This document shows positions 8,784 to 16,089 of a stretch of 37,815 nt of DNA, one piece after another. The DNA is from Arachnia propionica (GTDB lineage Bacteria; Actinomycetota; Actinomycetes; Propionibacteriales; Propionibacteriaceae): positions 1 to 37,815 of the forward strand of contig NZ_RQYT01000026.1 of assembly GCF_003932785.1 (NCBI RefSeq). The letters run 5' to 3'. Under the pieces are notes generated by a model that did not search any database, had not been told where the DNA came from, and was given only the letters and a program-made list of their open reading frames with translations. Each line of letters starts with the position of its first letter. Positions within the stretch are counted from its first letter, which is position 1. The position numbers were made by a program, and so were the translations under genes.

Positions 8784-9057
8784 GCAGGATCAAGAACTTC
8801 TCCGTCCCCCACAGGGGGAGGGCCAGGGCCACCAGCAGCAGGGCGGAGAGCAGGAGGCTCGGTCCCGGTCGGTCGAGGTCGACGGGGGCCACGAAGGAAC
8901 GATAGGCGGCGAAGCCCACCACGACGAGGGCCACGAGGGCGGCCATGAGCCCCGCCGTGCCGATGGGCGCCCAGCCCGTCAGCCAGAAGATCAGGAAGGG
9001 GATGAGGGCCAGCACCAGTCCGAACACAATCGTCTCGGTGAATCGACGTCCATCCAT
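8719..9057 (-). CDS. Small predicted membrane protein
   Basis: A 112-aa protein that is mostly hydrophobic, with about four membrane helices: TIVFGLVLALIPFLIFWLTG, then a helix around GLMAALVALVVVGFAAY, then two at SLLLSALLLVALALPLW and FLILLIGGLVTAPVHFLL, ending in a basic QRRGARR tail. The ATG at 9057 has GGAGTGGGG upstream; the frame is open to 9171, but that part is basic and low in hydrophobicity. No family is recognised. The upstream region 9118-9220 carries six phased short repeats that may control it. It overlaps the convergent gene 7860-8783 at the 3' ends. Confidence 0.6.
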   Translation of the reverse strand: MDGRRFTETIVFGLVLALIPFLIFWLTGWAPIGTAGLMAALVALVVVGFAAYRSFVAPVDLDRPGPSLLLSALLLVALALPLWGTEKFLILLIGGLVTAPVHFLLQRRGARR

Positions 9058-9117
9058 CGCCCCACTCCGATCCTGCGCATTCCGCCACGCCCTGGTGTCC
9101 TCCATTCTGCCCTGAGG

Positions 9118-9220
9118 TCGCCTGCCTTGGGTCGGAAACGCCTGCCGTCTTTCAATTCGCCTGCCGAACAAGACAGGCGAGCCGTGGAAATGGCAGGCGA
9201 AGCCAAACCAGGACAGGCGA
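9118..9220. repeat. Array of six phased 9-bp motifs (G[G/A]CAGGCGA) in two opposed sets of three
   Basis: Copies with the motif on the minus strand: TCGCCTGCC 9118-9126, ACGCCTGCC 9138-9146 and TCGCCTGCC 9157-9165. Copies on the plus strand: GACAGGCGA 9172-9180, GGCAGGCGA 9192-9200 and GACAGGCGA 9212-9220. Start-to-start spacing is 20 and 19 in the left set, 15 at the inversion, then 20 and 20. The array lies between genes, upstream of the small membrane protein at 9057. It looks like a cooperative protein-binding site or iteron set; the binding protein is unknown. Confidence 0.7.
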
Positions 9221-9260
9221 AACGGGTCCGCCCGGAGTCACACTCCCTGGTACGAACCCT

Positions 9261-9800
9261 TCAGAGGTCGCCGTTGAGCTCGAAGGCCCCCTTGCCATCG
9301 ATGGTCTCGCGGATGATGTCGGCGTGGCCCGCGTGCCGGGCGAGCTCCCCGACGAGGTGGAGCAGGCACCAGCGCGCCTCCCAGTGGGTGAGGCCCTTCG
9401 GGATCCACGGGGCCGGGGGCACCGGAACCGGGGCTGCCAGGTCGGTGATGGCATCGATGTTCGCCGCCGTCAGGGCGACGCAGCGGTCAAAGACGGCGAG
9501 CACCTCGTCGAGGCCGCGCGGGTCGTCGATGAGGGCGTCAATGTCGCGATGTTCCGCCTCCAGGTCCTTGGGCCGCTCCGGTGGATTGGGGGCGGACGCG
9601 GCGCTCGCGGACCAGTACACGGCGACGGGACCGGTGTGCAGCAGCAGCGCGGTGAGGTTCAACGCCGACGCCGTGGGGGTGCTGCGGGCCTGCTCGTCGG
9701 TGAGGCCGACGACCGTGGAGCGCAGCTGCGCCAGCTGCTGCAGCACGAACACCTTCGCGTGGCCCAACTCTCCGGTGGCGGTCGGCGTGAGGAATCCCAT
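9261..9800 (-). CDS. DUF664 / DinB-like four-helix protein
   Basis: A 179-aa protein of the DUF664 branch of the DinB/YfiT-like superfamily, small four-helix proteins that often bind a metal through three histidines and sometimes act as thiol-dependent transferases. Visible signatures are LTALLLHTGPVAVYW near residue 50 and the C-terminal WCLLHLVGELARHAGHADI with the paired His residues. The ATG at 9800 has an excellent site, AGAAGGAGAAGG. It is divergent from the WYL regulator at 9881, with a palindromic operator between them, so it is probably the target of that regulator. Its substrate is unknown. Confidence 0.8.
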   Translation of the reverse strand: MGFLTPTATGELGHAKVFVLQQLAQLRSTVVGLTDEQARSTPTASALNLTALLLHTGPVAVYWSASAASAPNPPERPKDLEAEHRDIDALIDDPRGLDEVLAVFDRCVALTAANIDAITDLAAPVPVPPAPWIPKGLTHWEARWCLLHLVGELARHAGHADIIRETIDGKGAFELNGDL

Positions 9801-9842
9801 GTCCTTCTCCTTCTCTCGGGTGAACCCAACGTAAACAGCAAT

Positions 9843-9861
9843 GCGGACAGATCCTGTCCGC
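9843..9861. promoter_or_regulatory. Palindromic operator between DUF664 gene and WYL regulator
   Basis: GCGGACAGATCCTGTCCGC has perfect 8-bp arms with a 3-bp centre. It lies 20 bp before the regulator start and covers the -35 position of the divergent DUF664 promoter, whose -10 is TACGTT (complement of 9828-9833). Probable binding site of the WYL regulator. Confidence 0.6.
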
Positions 9862-9880
9862 GATCTGCCATGCTGGGGCC

Positions 9881-10828
9881 ATGACCGATCCGACCTCCCG
9901 CACGCTCACCCTGCTGGGCCTGCTGGAGAGCCGACGCGTGTGGACGGGGTCGGAGCTGGCGGAGCGGCTCGGCGTCACGACCCGCACGCTGCGGCGGGAC
10001 GTCGAACGACTGCGCGACCTCGGCTACGTCGTCGACGCAGATCCGGGACCCGGGGGCGGCTACGTGCTGGGCCGCGGCCAGGTCGTGCCACCGCTACTGC
10101 TCGACGAGGAGCAGGCCGTGGCCGTCACCCTCGCGCTGACCCGCGCAGCGCACAGCTCAACGGGCCGGGAGGCCGAGGCGGCACTGCGGGCGCTGGCCAC
10201 CGTCGACGCCCTCATGCCCTCGCAGCTGCGGCATCGACTGGCCGCGCTCCAGCAGGCCTGGACAGTGCCCGCCACCGGGCAGGGACCTGACACGACCCTG
10301 CTGCTGACCTGCGCCGACGCCGTGAGTCGGCAGCTGCGGCTGGGCTTCGCCTACCGGGACCGCCACGGCGCGGAATCGACGCGGTCGGTGGAGCCGCACC
10401 GTCTCGTCGCCCGGGCCAGGTCCTGGCTGCTCATCGCCCACGACCTCCACCGCGAGGACTGGCGGACGTTCCGCGTCGACCGGATGAGCGACGTGGCGCT
10501 CAGCACGTGGCGGTTCACCCCGCGGCCCGGGCTGGAGCAGGTCGTGGCCCGCCTCGACGAGCCCGTCCCGCCCTCCGTCTGGCGCCACCGGGTGGTCCTC
10601 CACATCCACGCCTCCCACGAAGTGGTGGCGGAAGAGATCCCGCAGGCGGTGGGCCGCCTACGTCCCCTGCCCGACGGGGGCACCGAGTTCGTCAGCGGGG
10701 CCGACGACCCGGAGGATGCGGCGTGCTGGCTGGCGCGCATGAGGCACGACTTCACGCTGCTCGGCGACGACGCCGTCCGCGAGGCCGTCGAGAAGCTGAG
10801 CCGACGACTCGGCCGGGCCACACGCTGA
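9881..10828 (+). CDS. HTH-WYL transcriptional regulator (YafY family)
   Basis: A 315-aa regulator with an N-terminal winged HTH (about residues 5-62, SELAERLGVTTRTLRRDVERL) followed by the conserved PGPGGGYVLG. A WYL ligand-sensing domain spans about 140-215 (LRLGFAYRDRHGAESTRSVEPHRLV, SWLLIAHDLHREDWRTFRVDRM), followed by a C-terminal WCX region. The family senses nucleotides or other small ligands and often autoregulates. The start at 9881 is 6 nt after a CATGCT -10-like hexamer, so the message may be leaderless. It is divergent from the DUF664 gene and shares the operator at 9843-9861 with it. Confidence 0.88.
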   Translation: MTDPTSRTLTLLGLLESRRVWTGSELAERLGVTTRTLRRDVERLRDLGYVVDADPGPGGGYVLGRGQVVPPLLLDEEQAVAVTLALTRAAHSSTGREAEAALRALATVDALMPSQLRHRLAALQQAWTVPATGQGPDTTLLLTCADAVSRQLRLGFAYRDRHGAESTRSVEPHRLVARARSWLLIAHDLHREDWRTFRVDRMSDVALSTWRFTPRPGLEQVVARLDEPVPPSVWRHRVVLHIHASHEVVAEEIPQAVGRLRPLPDGGTEFVSGADDPEDAACWLARMRHDFTLLGDDAVREAVEKLSRRLGRATR

Positions 10829-10841
10829 TCCGCTCGCCACG

Positions 10842-10847
10842 TAGTGT
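10842..10847 (+). promoter_or_regulatory. -10 element of a leaderless promoter
   Basis: TAGTGT ends 6 nt before the ATG at 10854, placing the transcription start at or next to the first base of the codon. No ribosome site precedes this ATG. Confidence 0.5.
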
Positions 10848-10853
10848 GTCAAC

Positions 10854-11678
10854 ATGACTGCACCGTTGCCCCCGGTTCCCCCGCCCCCACCGTTCCCAGC
10901 CACACCGCCCCGCCGTCGGGGCCTCGTCCTCACCGTCGGGCTGCTCGCCCTGGCCCTCGTCGCGAGCCTCGGCGTCAACGTCGCCCAGTTCCTCGGCAGG
11001 CCGACGGATGGGCAGCGCAGCTTCGCCACCCCCGAGGAGGCCATCACGTTCTACGTGGCCGCCATCGGCAAGGGCGACGTCGCCACCGCGGTCAGTGCCT
11101 ACGCCACCACCTCGATGGCGAAGCGCTACGACCTGAACGAGTCGATGATCAAGCACGGCAGCTGGGTCTTCAACGACTACACCCCCGTCGTCATGGACAC
11201 CGACGTGGGTCGCGCCATCTGGGCGGAGCAGTTCCACCAGATGGCCCGCCACCTGTCGCTGGTCCGCGTGGCAACCCTCACCGTCGACGACCCGATCGTG
11301 CTGGAGCGGCCCGTGAGCGACGAGCCGGAGGTGCTCAAGACGCTCCTCCATCCGGAACGTCTCAACGGCAGCCTCAAGATCAAGGAGATCAAGCTCGTCG
11401 AGGGCTACGGGAAACTACAGGGAAAGACCCTCACCGACCCGCCCCACAATCCTGAGGACGCCGTCGACGCCTACGTCCTGCTGACCTCGGACCACGGCGA
11501 CTACATTCTCAGCCAGGCGCTGATGAAGTACGACGGCAGGTGGCAGCTGGCCACCGGGCGGGGTCATCCCATCTCCTTCGGCAAGGACATCCTGGGCAGC
11601 ACCTTCGTCGCCGCGGAGCCCGGCGCATGGGAGAAACTGCTTCATGACCTCGACGCTAGCGAGGCCAAGTATCGCTGA
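10854..11678 (+). CDS. Proline-rich single-span membrane protein with NTF2/DUF4878-like extracellular domain
   Basis: A 274-aa protein. The N-terminus is a short proline tract and RRR, then one membrane helix (about 23-45, LVLTVGLLALALVASLGVNV), then an extracytoplasmic domain that starts SFATPEEAITFYVAAIGKGD. That opening is typical of NTF2-like DUF4878 domains, which are small cone-shaped folds, often of unknown ligand. The gene at 18845 is a paralog with the same layout (RRRGL..., SFATPQEAVEFYVSAIGRGD). Probably leaderless. The last 37 bp overlap the convergent GyrB-like gene. The function is unknown. Confidence 0.75.
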   Translation: MTAPLPPVPPPPPFPATPPRRRGLVLTVGLLALALVASLGVNVAQFLGRPTDGQRSFATPEEAITFYVAAIGKGDVATAVSAYATTSMAKRYDLNESMIKHGSWVFNDYTPVVMDTDVGRAIWAEQFHQMARHLSLVRVATLTVDDPIVLERPVSDEPEVLKTLLHPERLNGSLKIKEIKLVEGYGKLQGKTLTDPPHNPEDAVDAYVLLTSDHGDYILSQALMKYDGRWQLATGRGHPISFGKDILGSTFVAAEPGAWEKLLHDLDASEAKYR

Positions 11679-12529
11679 CAGGCCTCCGCGACGACCCGGG
11701 CGACGACCTCGTCGTCCAGCCGGTCCTTCGTGGCCCCGGCGTAGCTCGGCTCGTCGACCTCGACGGTGATGACGGCGGCCAGGCCGTCGGGGAGGAGGTC
11801 GCGCTCGTCGAGGAGGGCTGTTCGGAGGGCGTCCTGGTGGCTGCCGCCGCCCCGGGTCCGCTGCCCGCCCACGAAGCTGAGGATGCGGGCGGGCCAGCGG
11901 CGGCCGCGTCGGACCGCGACCTGCACCGCGACCCCCCGTTCCTCGTCGCGGTGGTCGATGACGACGGGGGCCGTCAGTGCTGGCCCCATCCCCTCGGCGA
12001 GCGCCTCGACGCAGTCGAGCAGGCCGCCGGGTTGATGCCAGGTCTCCTCGATGGCAGGGGACCGGAGGGTGAGGGTCGCGCCCGGGTGCAGCCAGGCGAG
12101 TTCCCGGAACCGGTCGGCCAGGGTTTCCGCGTCGACCTCGTCGACGGTGAAGATCTCGGGGTCGAGTTCTCCCGACATCTCGTGCCCCGACGGCCCGTCA
12201 AGGCTGGATGCCTCCTCGCCGGTCGTGTCGAGGCGGACGACCTGCGTCAGGGCCGTCAGCACACCGAGATCACCCCACCCCTTCCCCAAGTCCAGGCCCG
12301 TGAGGTCCTCGTGTCGGGGTCGGGGCCCGTCGTGTCGGAGGGTGAACCAGGGCCCGGGCGCGACCGTCAGTTCGACCCGCCGGGCCCCCAGCCTGAGGGC
12401 GGGCTCGACGAGGTACGAGAGGAGGAGCCGCGCCGCACCCTCCCCGTCGGGCCTCCCCCCGATGTACATGCCGGGTCGCCGCCGGATGGCCTCCCGAATC
12501 TCACTCCACCGCATCACGCCATCACCCAT
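11642..12529 (-). CDS. GyrB-like ATPase/transducer fragment with degenerate nucleotide site
   Basis: A 295-aa protein resembling only the first two domains of GyrB/ParE. The opening IREAIRRRPGMYIGG matches the GyrB N-terminus. The region that should hold the N-box (xxDNSxDE) reads LLSYLVEPALRLG, and the DNGRGIP turn is replaced by RHDGPRP, so Mg-ATP binding is doubtful. The transducer part is better kept: SFVGGQRTRGGGSHQDALRTAL, then DGLAAVITVEVDEPSYAG and the QTK-like loop ATKDRL. There is no TOPRIM domain and no C-terminal domain. The ATG at 12529 overlaps the RloB-like gene by 8 bp, so the two are translationally coupled; an ATG at 12514 is also possible. Probably the third component of the RloAB-like cassette; the role is unknown. 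Confidence 0.72.
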   Translation of the reverse strand: MGDGVMRWSEIREAIRRRPGMYIGGRPDGEGAARLLLSYLVEPALRLGARRVELTVAPGPWFTLRHDGPRPRHEDLTGLDLGKGWGDLGVLTALTQVVRLDTTGEEASSLDGPSGHEMSGELDPEIFTVDEVDAETLADRFRELAWLHPGATLTLRSPAIEETWHQPGGLLDCVEALAEGMGPALTAPVVIDHRDEERGVAVQVAVRRGRRWPARILSFVGGQRTRGGGSHQDALRTALLDERDLLPDGLAAVITVEVDEPSYAGATKDRLDDEVVARVVAEACQRYLASLASRS

Positions 12530-13121
12530 CGCCGCCCCGCATGAGATCCACCAGGACAGGCATCGCGGTGGAGGGATCCGGCCCCACCCTGCCAGCCTTG
12601 AGGTCGGGATCGGCTCGGCGAGCCGTGGCACAGGCTCGATCCACGGCAGGGAACGGGAAAGTGCTTGAGAGGTTCTTCCCAACGGTCAGCCCCATCTTCC
12701 CCATAAGGTCATCGAGTTCGATCGTGCTGAGCACAGAACATCTGTCCTCCACATGCCATCGCAGCCACACCTCGAACTTCAGGTTCGAGACGATCACGAA
12801 GACGTTCTCCTCGGCAGCCAGACGACAGGCCGCAGGCAGTGTCTGGTGCTGGTCGACGTCAACCAAGCACACGCAGATGTCGTACTCCCTGTCCCTCGCA
12901 GCCGCATCATTCCTGACCTCGATGCACTTCTTCACAACCTTGAGGGGGTCCTTCCCCACAGGAACTCGCTTCACCATGGCCGTCACGCCTTGGTGGCGAA
13001 GGTAGTCGTTCAGCCCTTCCACGTACTGGGGTTCTGTACATGTTCCCTCGGTGACGACCAGGATGCGCCGTACCAACGATCTCGAGGGTTTTCGAGGGCG
13101 ACCGCCCGACCGTCTGCTCAC
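12522..13121 (-). CDS. RloB/AbiLii-like protein (defence-associated, TOPRIM-like)
   Basis: A 199-aa protein with the RloB layout: basic N-terminus, RRILVVTEGTCTEPQYVEGL (acidic Glu motif, about 16-35), CVCLVDVDQHQTL (Asp pair near 90-95), and VSNLKFEVWLRWHV (the SNPxFExW-type motif of the family). RloB proteins pair with an AAA ATPase in the Rlo and AbiL abortive-infection systems and are considered nuclease-like effectors (established knowledge for the family; activity here is not shown). The GTG at 13121 overlaps the ATPase stop (GTGA), and the next gene overlaps its end, so all three are coupled. Length is normal for the family. Confidence 0.8.
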   Translation of the reverse strand: MSRRSGGRPRKPSRSLVRRILVVTEGTCTEPQYVEGLNDYLRHQGVTAMVKRVPVGKDPLKVVKKCIEVRNDAAARDREYDICVCLVDVDQHQTLPAACRLAAEENVFVIVSNLKFEVWLRWHVEDRCSVLSTIELDDLMGKMGLTVGKNLSSTFPFPAVDRACATARRADPDLKAGRVGPDPSTAMPVLVDLMRGGDG

Positions 13122-14449
13122 GCCACCCCCTCACGAGAGGCGACGAGGGCTGCCAGTGTGCTCGGGGAGAGCCGGGGTGTCCCGCCGTACCGGCCTGTCA
13201 GGTAGCGCTTCGCCACATTGGCATCAGGATGGCGTGGGAACTCGGCGAGGCACGAGAGTTGGGTCACACCCTCGTAGCTCTTGTCGGTCAGCCACACCTG
13301 TTCCGGTTCCAGCTCAACCTCGCTCAGCGGGGACAGCACATAGGACTCGTGGCTGGTGAAGATGATCTGGGCCTGCTTGGTGTTGACATTCGGGTCCGCG
13401 AACGCCCCGAGCAGCAGGTCCACCAGGTGGGGGTGCAGGCTCGCGTCGATCTCGTCGATGACGAGCAGGCCCCCCTCTCGCAGCCGCTCCAGGGCCGGGA
13501 CTGCCAAGGCGAGCCACGCGAGCGTGCCGTCACTCTCGTCCTCGATGGAGAAGGCAGGAGGCTCCTCGGAGGACCCTCGGTGCCTGAAGACCAGACGGCG
13601 TGAGACCTGATCGAGCTGGTCGTCGTCGAGGGTCGCGATCTCGTCATCACCCGACGGGCTCTCCGACGAACTCTCCTCGTTGAGCACCGAAAGGACTCTG
13701 AGAAGTACCCGACGGATGTCATCAGGCATGTCGGTCTCCCTGACCTCCGCCCTGACCACGCCGATATCGGCGGTCCGGAGCAGGGCCTCGATGTCGGCGA
13801 AGGAGGTCATCCCGGCTGCCAGCATGTCCGCCAGGACACGCAACCGTGCCTCCCGGTGAGCATGCTTGACCGACACCTGGTCCCAGTGCTCCGCGAGATC
13901 GGCAGCGACGGCGTGCAACGGGGAACCCTTCAGCAGCAGCGCCCGACTGAGCACCAACTCGCGATCAGTCACGGCGAAAGGTCTGCCGAGACTTGGATGC
14001 AGTTTCAGGATGCGCTCATCGCGATCGCGGGTCAGCAGAGTGCGCCACCTCGAGTTCGGGACGTCACTGAGCCATTCGCGCCGAATGCCGTCGTGGTCCA
14101 CCTCGAACCCGTAGAGATGACGCCGTCCCTGATGGACAAAATCCAACTCGTAGCTGCTCGTCGAGGTGCGGGCCGTCCCGTCCAGCAGAAACGGAGCACG
14201 CTGCATCGCCTTCCCCGCCTGCCATGTCGTCGCGGAGTGACCGATTGCCGTGAAGGCATACCAGAGGGCGTCCAGCAGGGCGGTCTTTCCCGTGGCATTG
14301 CCGCCGAGGATGGCGGCCATCGGGTAAACCACGGAGGCCCAGTCCTCATCTCGGGGGCGAAGGGTCCGCAACGAGGGTCGTGTCAGATCGAGCGTGACCT
14401 CGTCGCGGATGCTCTTGTGGTTGCGAACCGTGAAGCTCAGCAGCAGCAT
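13118..14449 (-). CDS. AAA ATPase of RloA/AbiLi type (AAA_15/AAA_21)
   Basis: A 443-aa SMC/ABC-like ATPase. It opens with the family signature LLLSFTVRNHKSIRDEVTLDL. The Walker A is GGNATGKT (49-56), the signature region SDGTLAWLALA, the Walker B GGLLVIDEIDASLHPHL, and the switch histidine FTSHES. Such ATPases sense phage infection and license a coupled effector; here that would be the RloB-like protein overlapping by GTGA. The ATG at 14449 sits 6 nt after the -10-like TAGATT (complement of 14456-14461), which suggests a leaderless message; a GAAGGA lies too close to act as a normal ribosome site. First gene of the three-gene cassette. The GC content looks similar to neighbours. Confidence 0.85.
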   Translation of the reverse strand: MLLLSFTVRNHKSIRDEVTLDLTRPSLRTLRPRDEDWASVVYPMAAILGGNATGKTALLDALWYAFTAIGHSATTWQAGKAMQRAPFLLDGTARTSTSSYELDFVHQGRRHLYGFEVDHDGIRREWLSDVPNSRWRTLLTRDRDERILKLHPSLGRPFAVTDRELVLSRALLLKGSPLHAVAADLAEHWDQVSVKHAHREARLRVLADMLAAGMTSFADIEALLRTADIGVVRAEVRETDMPDDIRRVLLRVLSVLNEESSSESPSGDDEIATLDDDQLDQVSRRLVFRHRGSSEEPPAFSIEDESDGTLAWLALAVPALERLREGGLLVIDEIDASLHPHLVDLLLGAFADPNVNTKQAQIIFTSHESYVLSPLSEVELEPEQVWLTDKSYEGVTQLSCLAEFPRHPDANVAKRYLTGRYGGTPRLSPSTLAALVASREGVA

Positions 14450-14466
14450 TCCTTCAATCTACCATG

Positions 14467-14513
14467 CTGAGCAAGCGATTCCTCACGTTTTTCGAGGAAT
14501 CACGATAGCTCAG
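14467..14513. promoter_or_regulatory. Nested inverted repeat upstream of the defence cassette
   Basis: Inner arms GATTCCTC (14477-14484) and GAGGAATC (14494-14501) are separated by 9 bp; outer arms CTGAGC (14467-14472) and GCTCAG (14508-14513) flank them. The structure lies between the ATPase start (14449) and the DtxR-family promoter, and the inner arms overlap the cassette's -35 region. Likely operator, or an RNA hairpin if transcription starts upstream. Confidence 0.55.
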
Positions 14514-14579
14514 AGTCGCAACGGCCTGTCCCGACTGACCTCGCTCCACGATCTCAGCTCGAACCTCCGACGGCCGCTC

Positions 14580-14585
14580 TACACT
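14580..14585 (+). promoter_or_regulatory. -10 element of the DtxR-family gene (leaderless)
   Basis: TACACT is followed by six bases and then GTG at 14592, placing the transcription start on the start codon. Confidence 0.5.
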
Positions 14586-14591
14586 GATCGG

Positions 14592-15269
14592 GTGTCAGTG
14601 ATGGAGTTGTCGCGCAGCACCCAGGACTTCCTCAAGGTCGTGTGGGCCGCGAACGAGTGGTCCGACGCCCCCGTCACACCCACGTACGTGGCCGGGAAGC
14701 TCCGGCTCAAGCTCTCCACCGTCTCCGGGACCTTCAGTCGGCTCGTCAACGAGGGGCTGGTCGAGCGCTCCGGGAGCGGGGCCATCGTCCTCACCGACAC
14801 GGGGCGCGACCACGCCCTCCAGATGATCCGCAGGCACCGGCTCCTCGAGACCTTCCTCTCGGTGAACCTCGACTTTCCCCTCGAACTCCTCCACGACGAG
14901 GCCGAACACCTCGAACACGTCGTCTCCGACTACTTCATCGAACGGATCGACGCGCTGCTCGGCCATCCGACGCGCGACCCGCACGGCGACCCGATCCCGA
15001 ACCGCGACGGGGTGCTCGAGGACACCGGCGCCCACTCGCTGACCGAGGCCGAGGCGGGCCGTCACGTCGTCGAACGCATCGACGACAGCGACCCCGAACT
15101 CGTCTCCTTCTTCTCCCAGCTGGGGTTGGTCCTCGGCAGGACGGTCGAGGTGTCCGAGGGCAGCCGCTTCTCGGACACCGTCAACGTCGTCACGCAGGAC
15201 GGACGATCGGCGTCGCTCGGTCGGCGGGCGGCCGAGGCCGTGTGGGTCTCGCCCGCACCCACCGACTGA
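14592..15269 (+). CDS. DtxR/MntR-family metal-dependent repressor
   Basis: A 225-aa iron- or manganese-dependent repressor. The N-terminal winged HTH (about 5-65) contains PTYVAGKLRLKLSTVSGTFSRL and GLVERSG. The dimerisation/metal domain (about 70-145) shows HALQMIRRHRLLETFL, then ELLHDEAEHLEHVVSDYFIERI with the metal-ligand Glu/His set, then a His-Pro/Gly loop. A C-terminal SH3-like/FeoA region follows. GTG 14592 is chosen from promoter spacing; GTG 14598 and ATG 14601 are in frame. It converges on the Mn/Zn-type ABC importer operon and overlaps the last permease gene by 80 bp. It very likely represses that operon through the box at 18755-18773. Mn versus Fe cannot be settled from sequence. 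Confidence 0.88.
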   Translation: MSVMELSRSTQDFLKVVWAANEWSDAPVTPTYVAGKLRLKLSTVSGTFSRLVNEGLVERSGSGAIVLTDTGRDHALQMIRRHRLLETFLSVNLDFPLELLHDEAEHLEHVVSDYFIERIDALLGHPTRDPHGDPIPNRDGVLEDTGAHSLTEAEAGRHVVERIDDSDPELVSFFSQLGLVLGRTVEVSEGSRFSDTVNVVTQDGRSASLGRRAAEAVWVSPAPTD

Positions 15270-16089
15270 CGACGAGGCACACCGCGAACAGCAGCCCGTA
15301 GAACAACGCCATCCCCGCGCTGGTCGGGGCGTCGATGACGTACGCGCTCCAGAACCCGCCGAGCGCCCCCACCGCCGCGAACCCCGCCGAGATCCACAGC
15401 ATGTGCGCGAGGGATCGGGCGAACAGGGCCGCCGCCGCGGCGGGCACCACCATGAGGGAGATGACGAGCACCGCCCCGACGGCGTAGAACGCCGACGTGA
15501 CCGTCACCGTCGTCAGGAAGGTCACCGTCAGCATCAACCCCCGCACGGGCAGGCCGCGGACCTTCGCGAAGTCGTGGTCGAAGGTGGTGGTCTCCAGCGC
15601 GGGGAAGCACGCGACGACCACCGCCACGTTCACCGCCAGCACCCCGAGCATCACCCAGGCGTACTCGGGCCCCAGCTGGATCCCGCCGATGGTGAGCTGC
15701 TTGAGCGCCACGTAGTTGAGTTCGCCGACGAGCACCGAGTGGGCGTCGAGCTTGACGTGCGCGAACTTCATCGTGATGAGCAGGATGCCCGCGCTGAACA
15801 GGGCGGGGAAGATCAGCCCCTGCGGGGCGTCGCCGCTGACGAGCCCGGTGCGACTCAGGTACTCGCTGCTCGCCACGACGATGAGCCCGGCGACGGCGGC
15901 GCCGAGGATCAGCCACGGCGAGCTGAGGTCACGGGTGAACCAGAACCCGACGACGACGCCGGGCAGCACGGCGTGGCTGATGGCGTCGACCATCATGGAG
16001 CGACGACGCAGCACGAGGAAGCTGCCGGGGACGGAGCAGGCCAGCCCGGTCACGAGCGCCAGGAACATCACCGCGTGGGCGAGGCTCAT
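15190..16089 (-). CDS. Mn/Zn-type ABC transporter permease 2 (ABC-3 family)
   Basis: A 299-aa inner-membrane permease of the ZnuB/MntB (ABC-3) family with eight or nine hydrophobic helices. Family marks are the opening ...VPGSFLVLRRRSMMVDAISHAVLPGVVVGF, the internal GLVSGDAPQGLIFPALFSAGILLI, and VGAVLVISLMVVPAAAAALF near the end. The ATG at 16089 overlaps the stop of the first permease (ATGA). Last gene of the importer operon, so the pore is probably a heterodimer of the two permeases. Its 3' end overlaps the convergent repressor gene by 80 bp. Confidence 0.88.
   Translation of the reverse strand: MSLAHAVMFLALVTGLACSVPGSFLVLRRRSMMVDAISHAVLPGVVVGFWFTRDLSSPWLILGAAVAGLIVVASSEYLSRTGLVSGDAPQGLIFPALFSAGILLITMKFAHVKLDAHSVLVGELNYVALKQLTIGGIQLGPEYAWVMLGVLAVNVAVVVACFPALETTTFDHDFAKVRGLPVRGLMLTVTFLTTVTVTSAFYAVGAVLVISLMVVPAAAAALFARSLAHMLWISAGFAAVGALGGFWSAYVIDAPTSAGMALFYGLLFAVCLVVSRWVRARPTRPRPPADRATPIVRPA

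Noticed and set aside
9118-9220. CRISPR array
   Set aside because: Repeat units are only 9 bp, occur in both orientations and have 10-11-bp spacers; no cas genes are near.
12529-12682. Longer start for the GyrB-like protein
   Set aside because: It lies inside the RloB-like gene in another frame and the added residues do not resemble GyrB.
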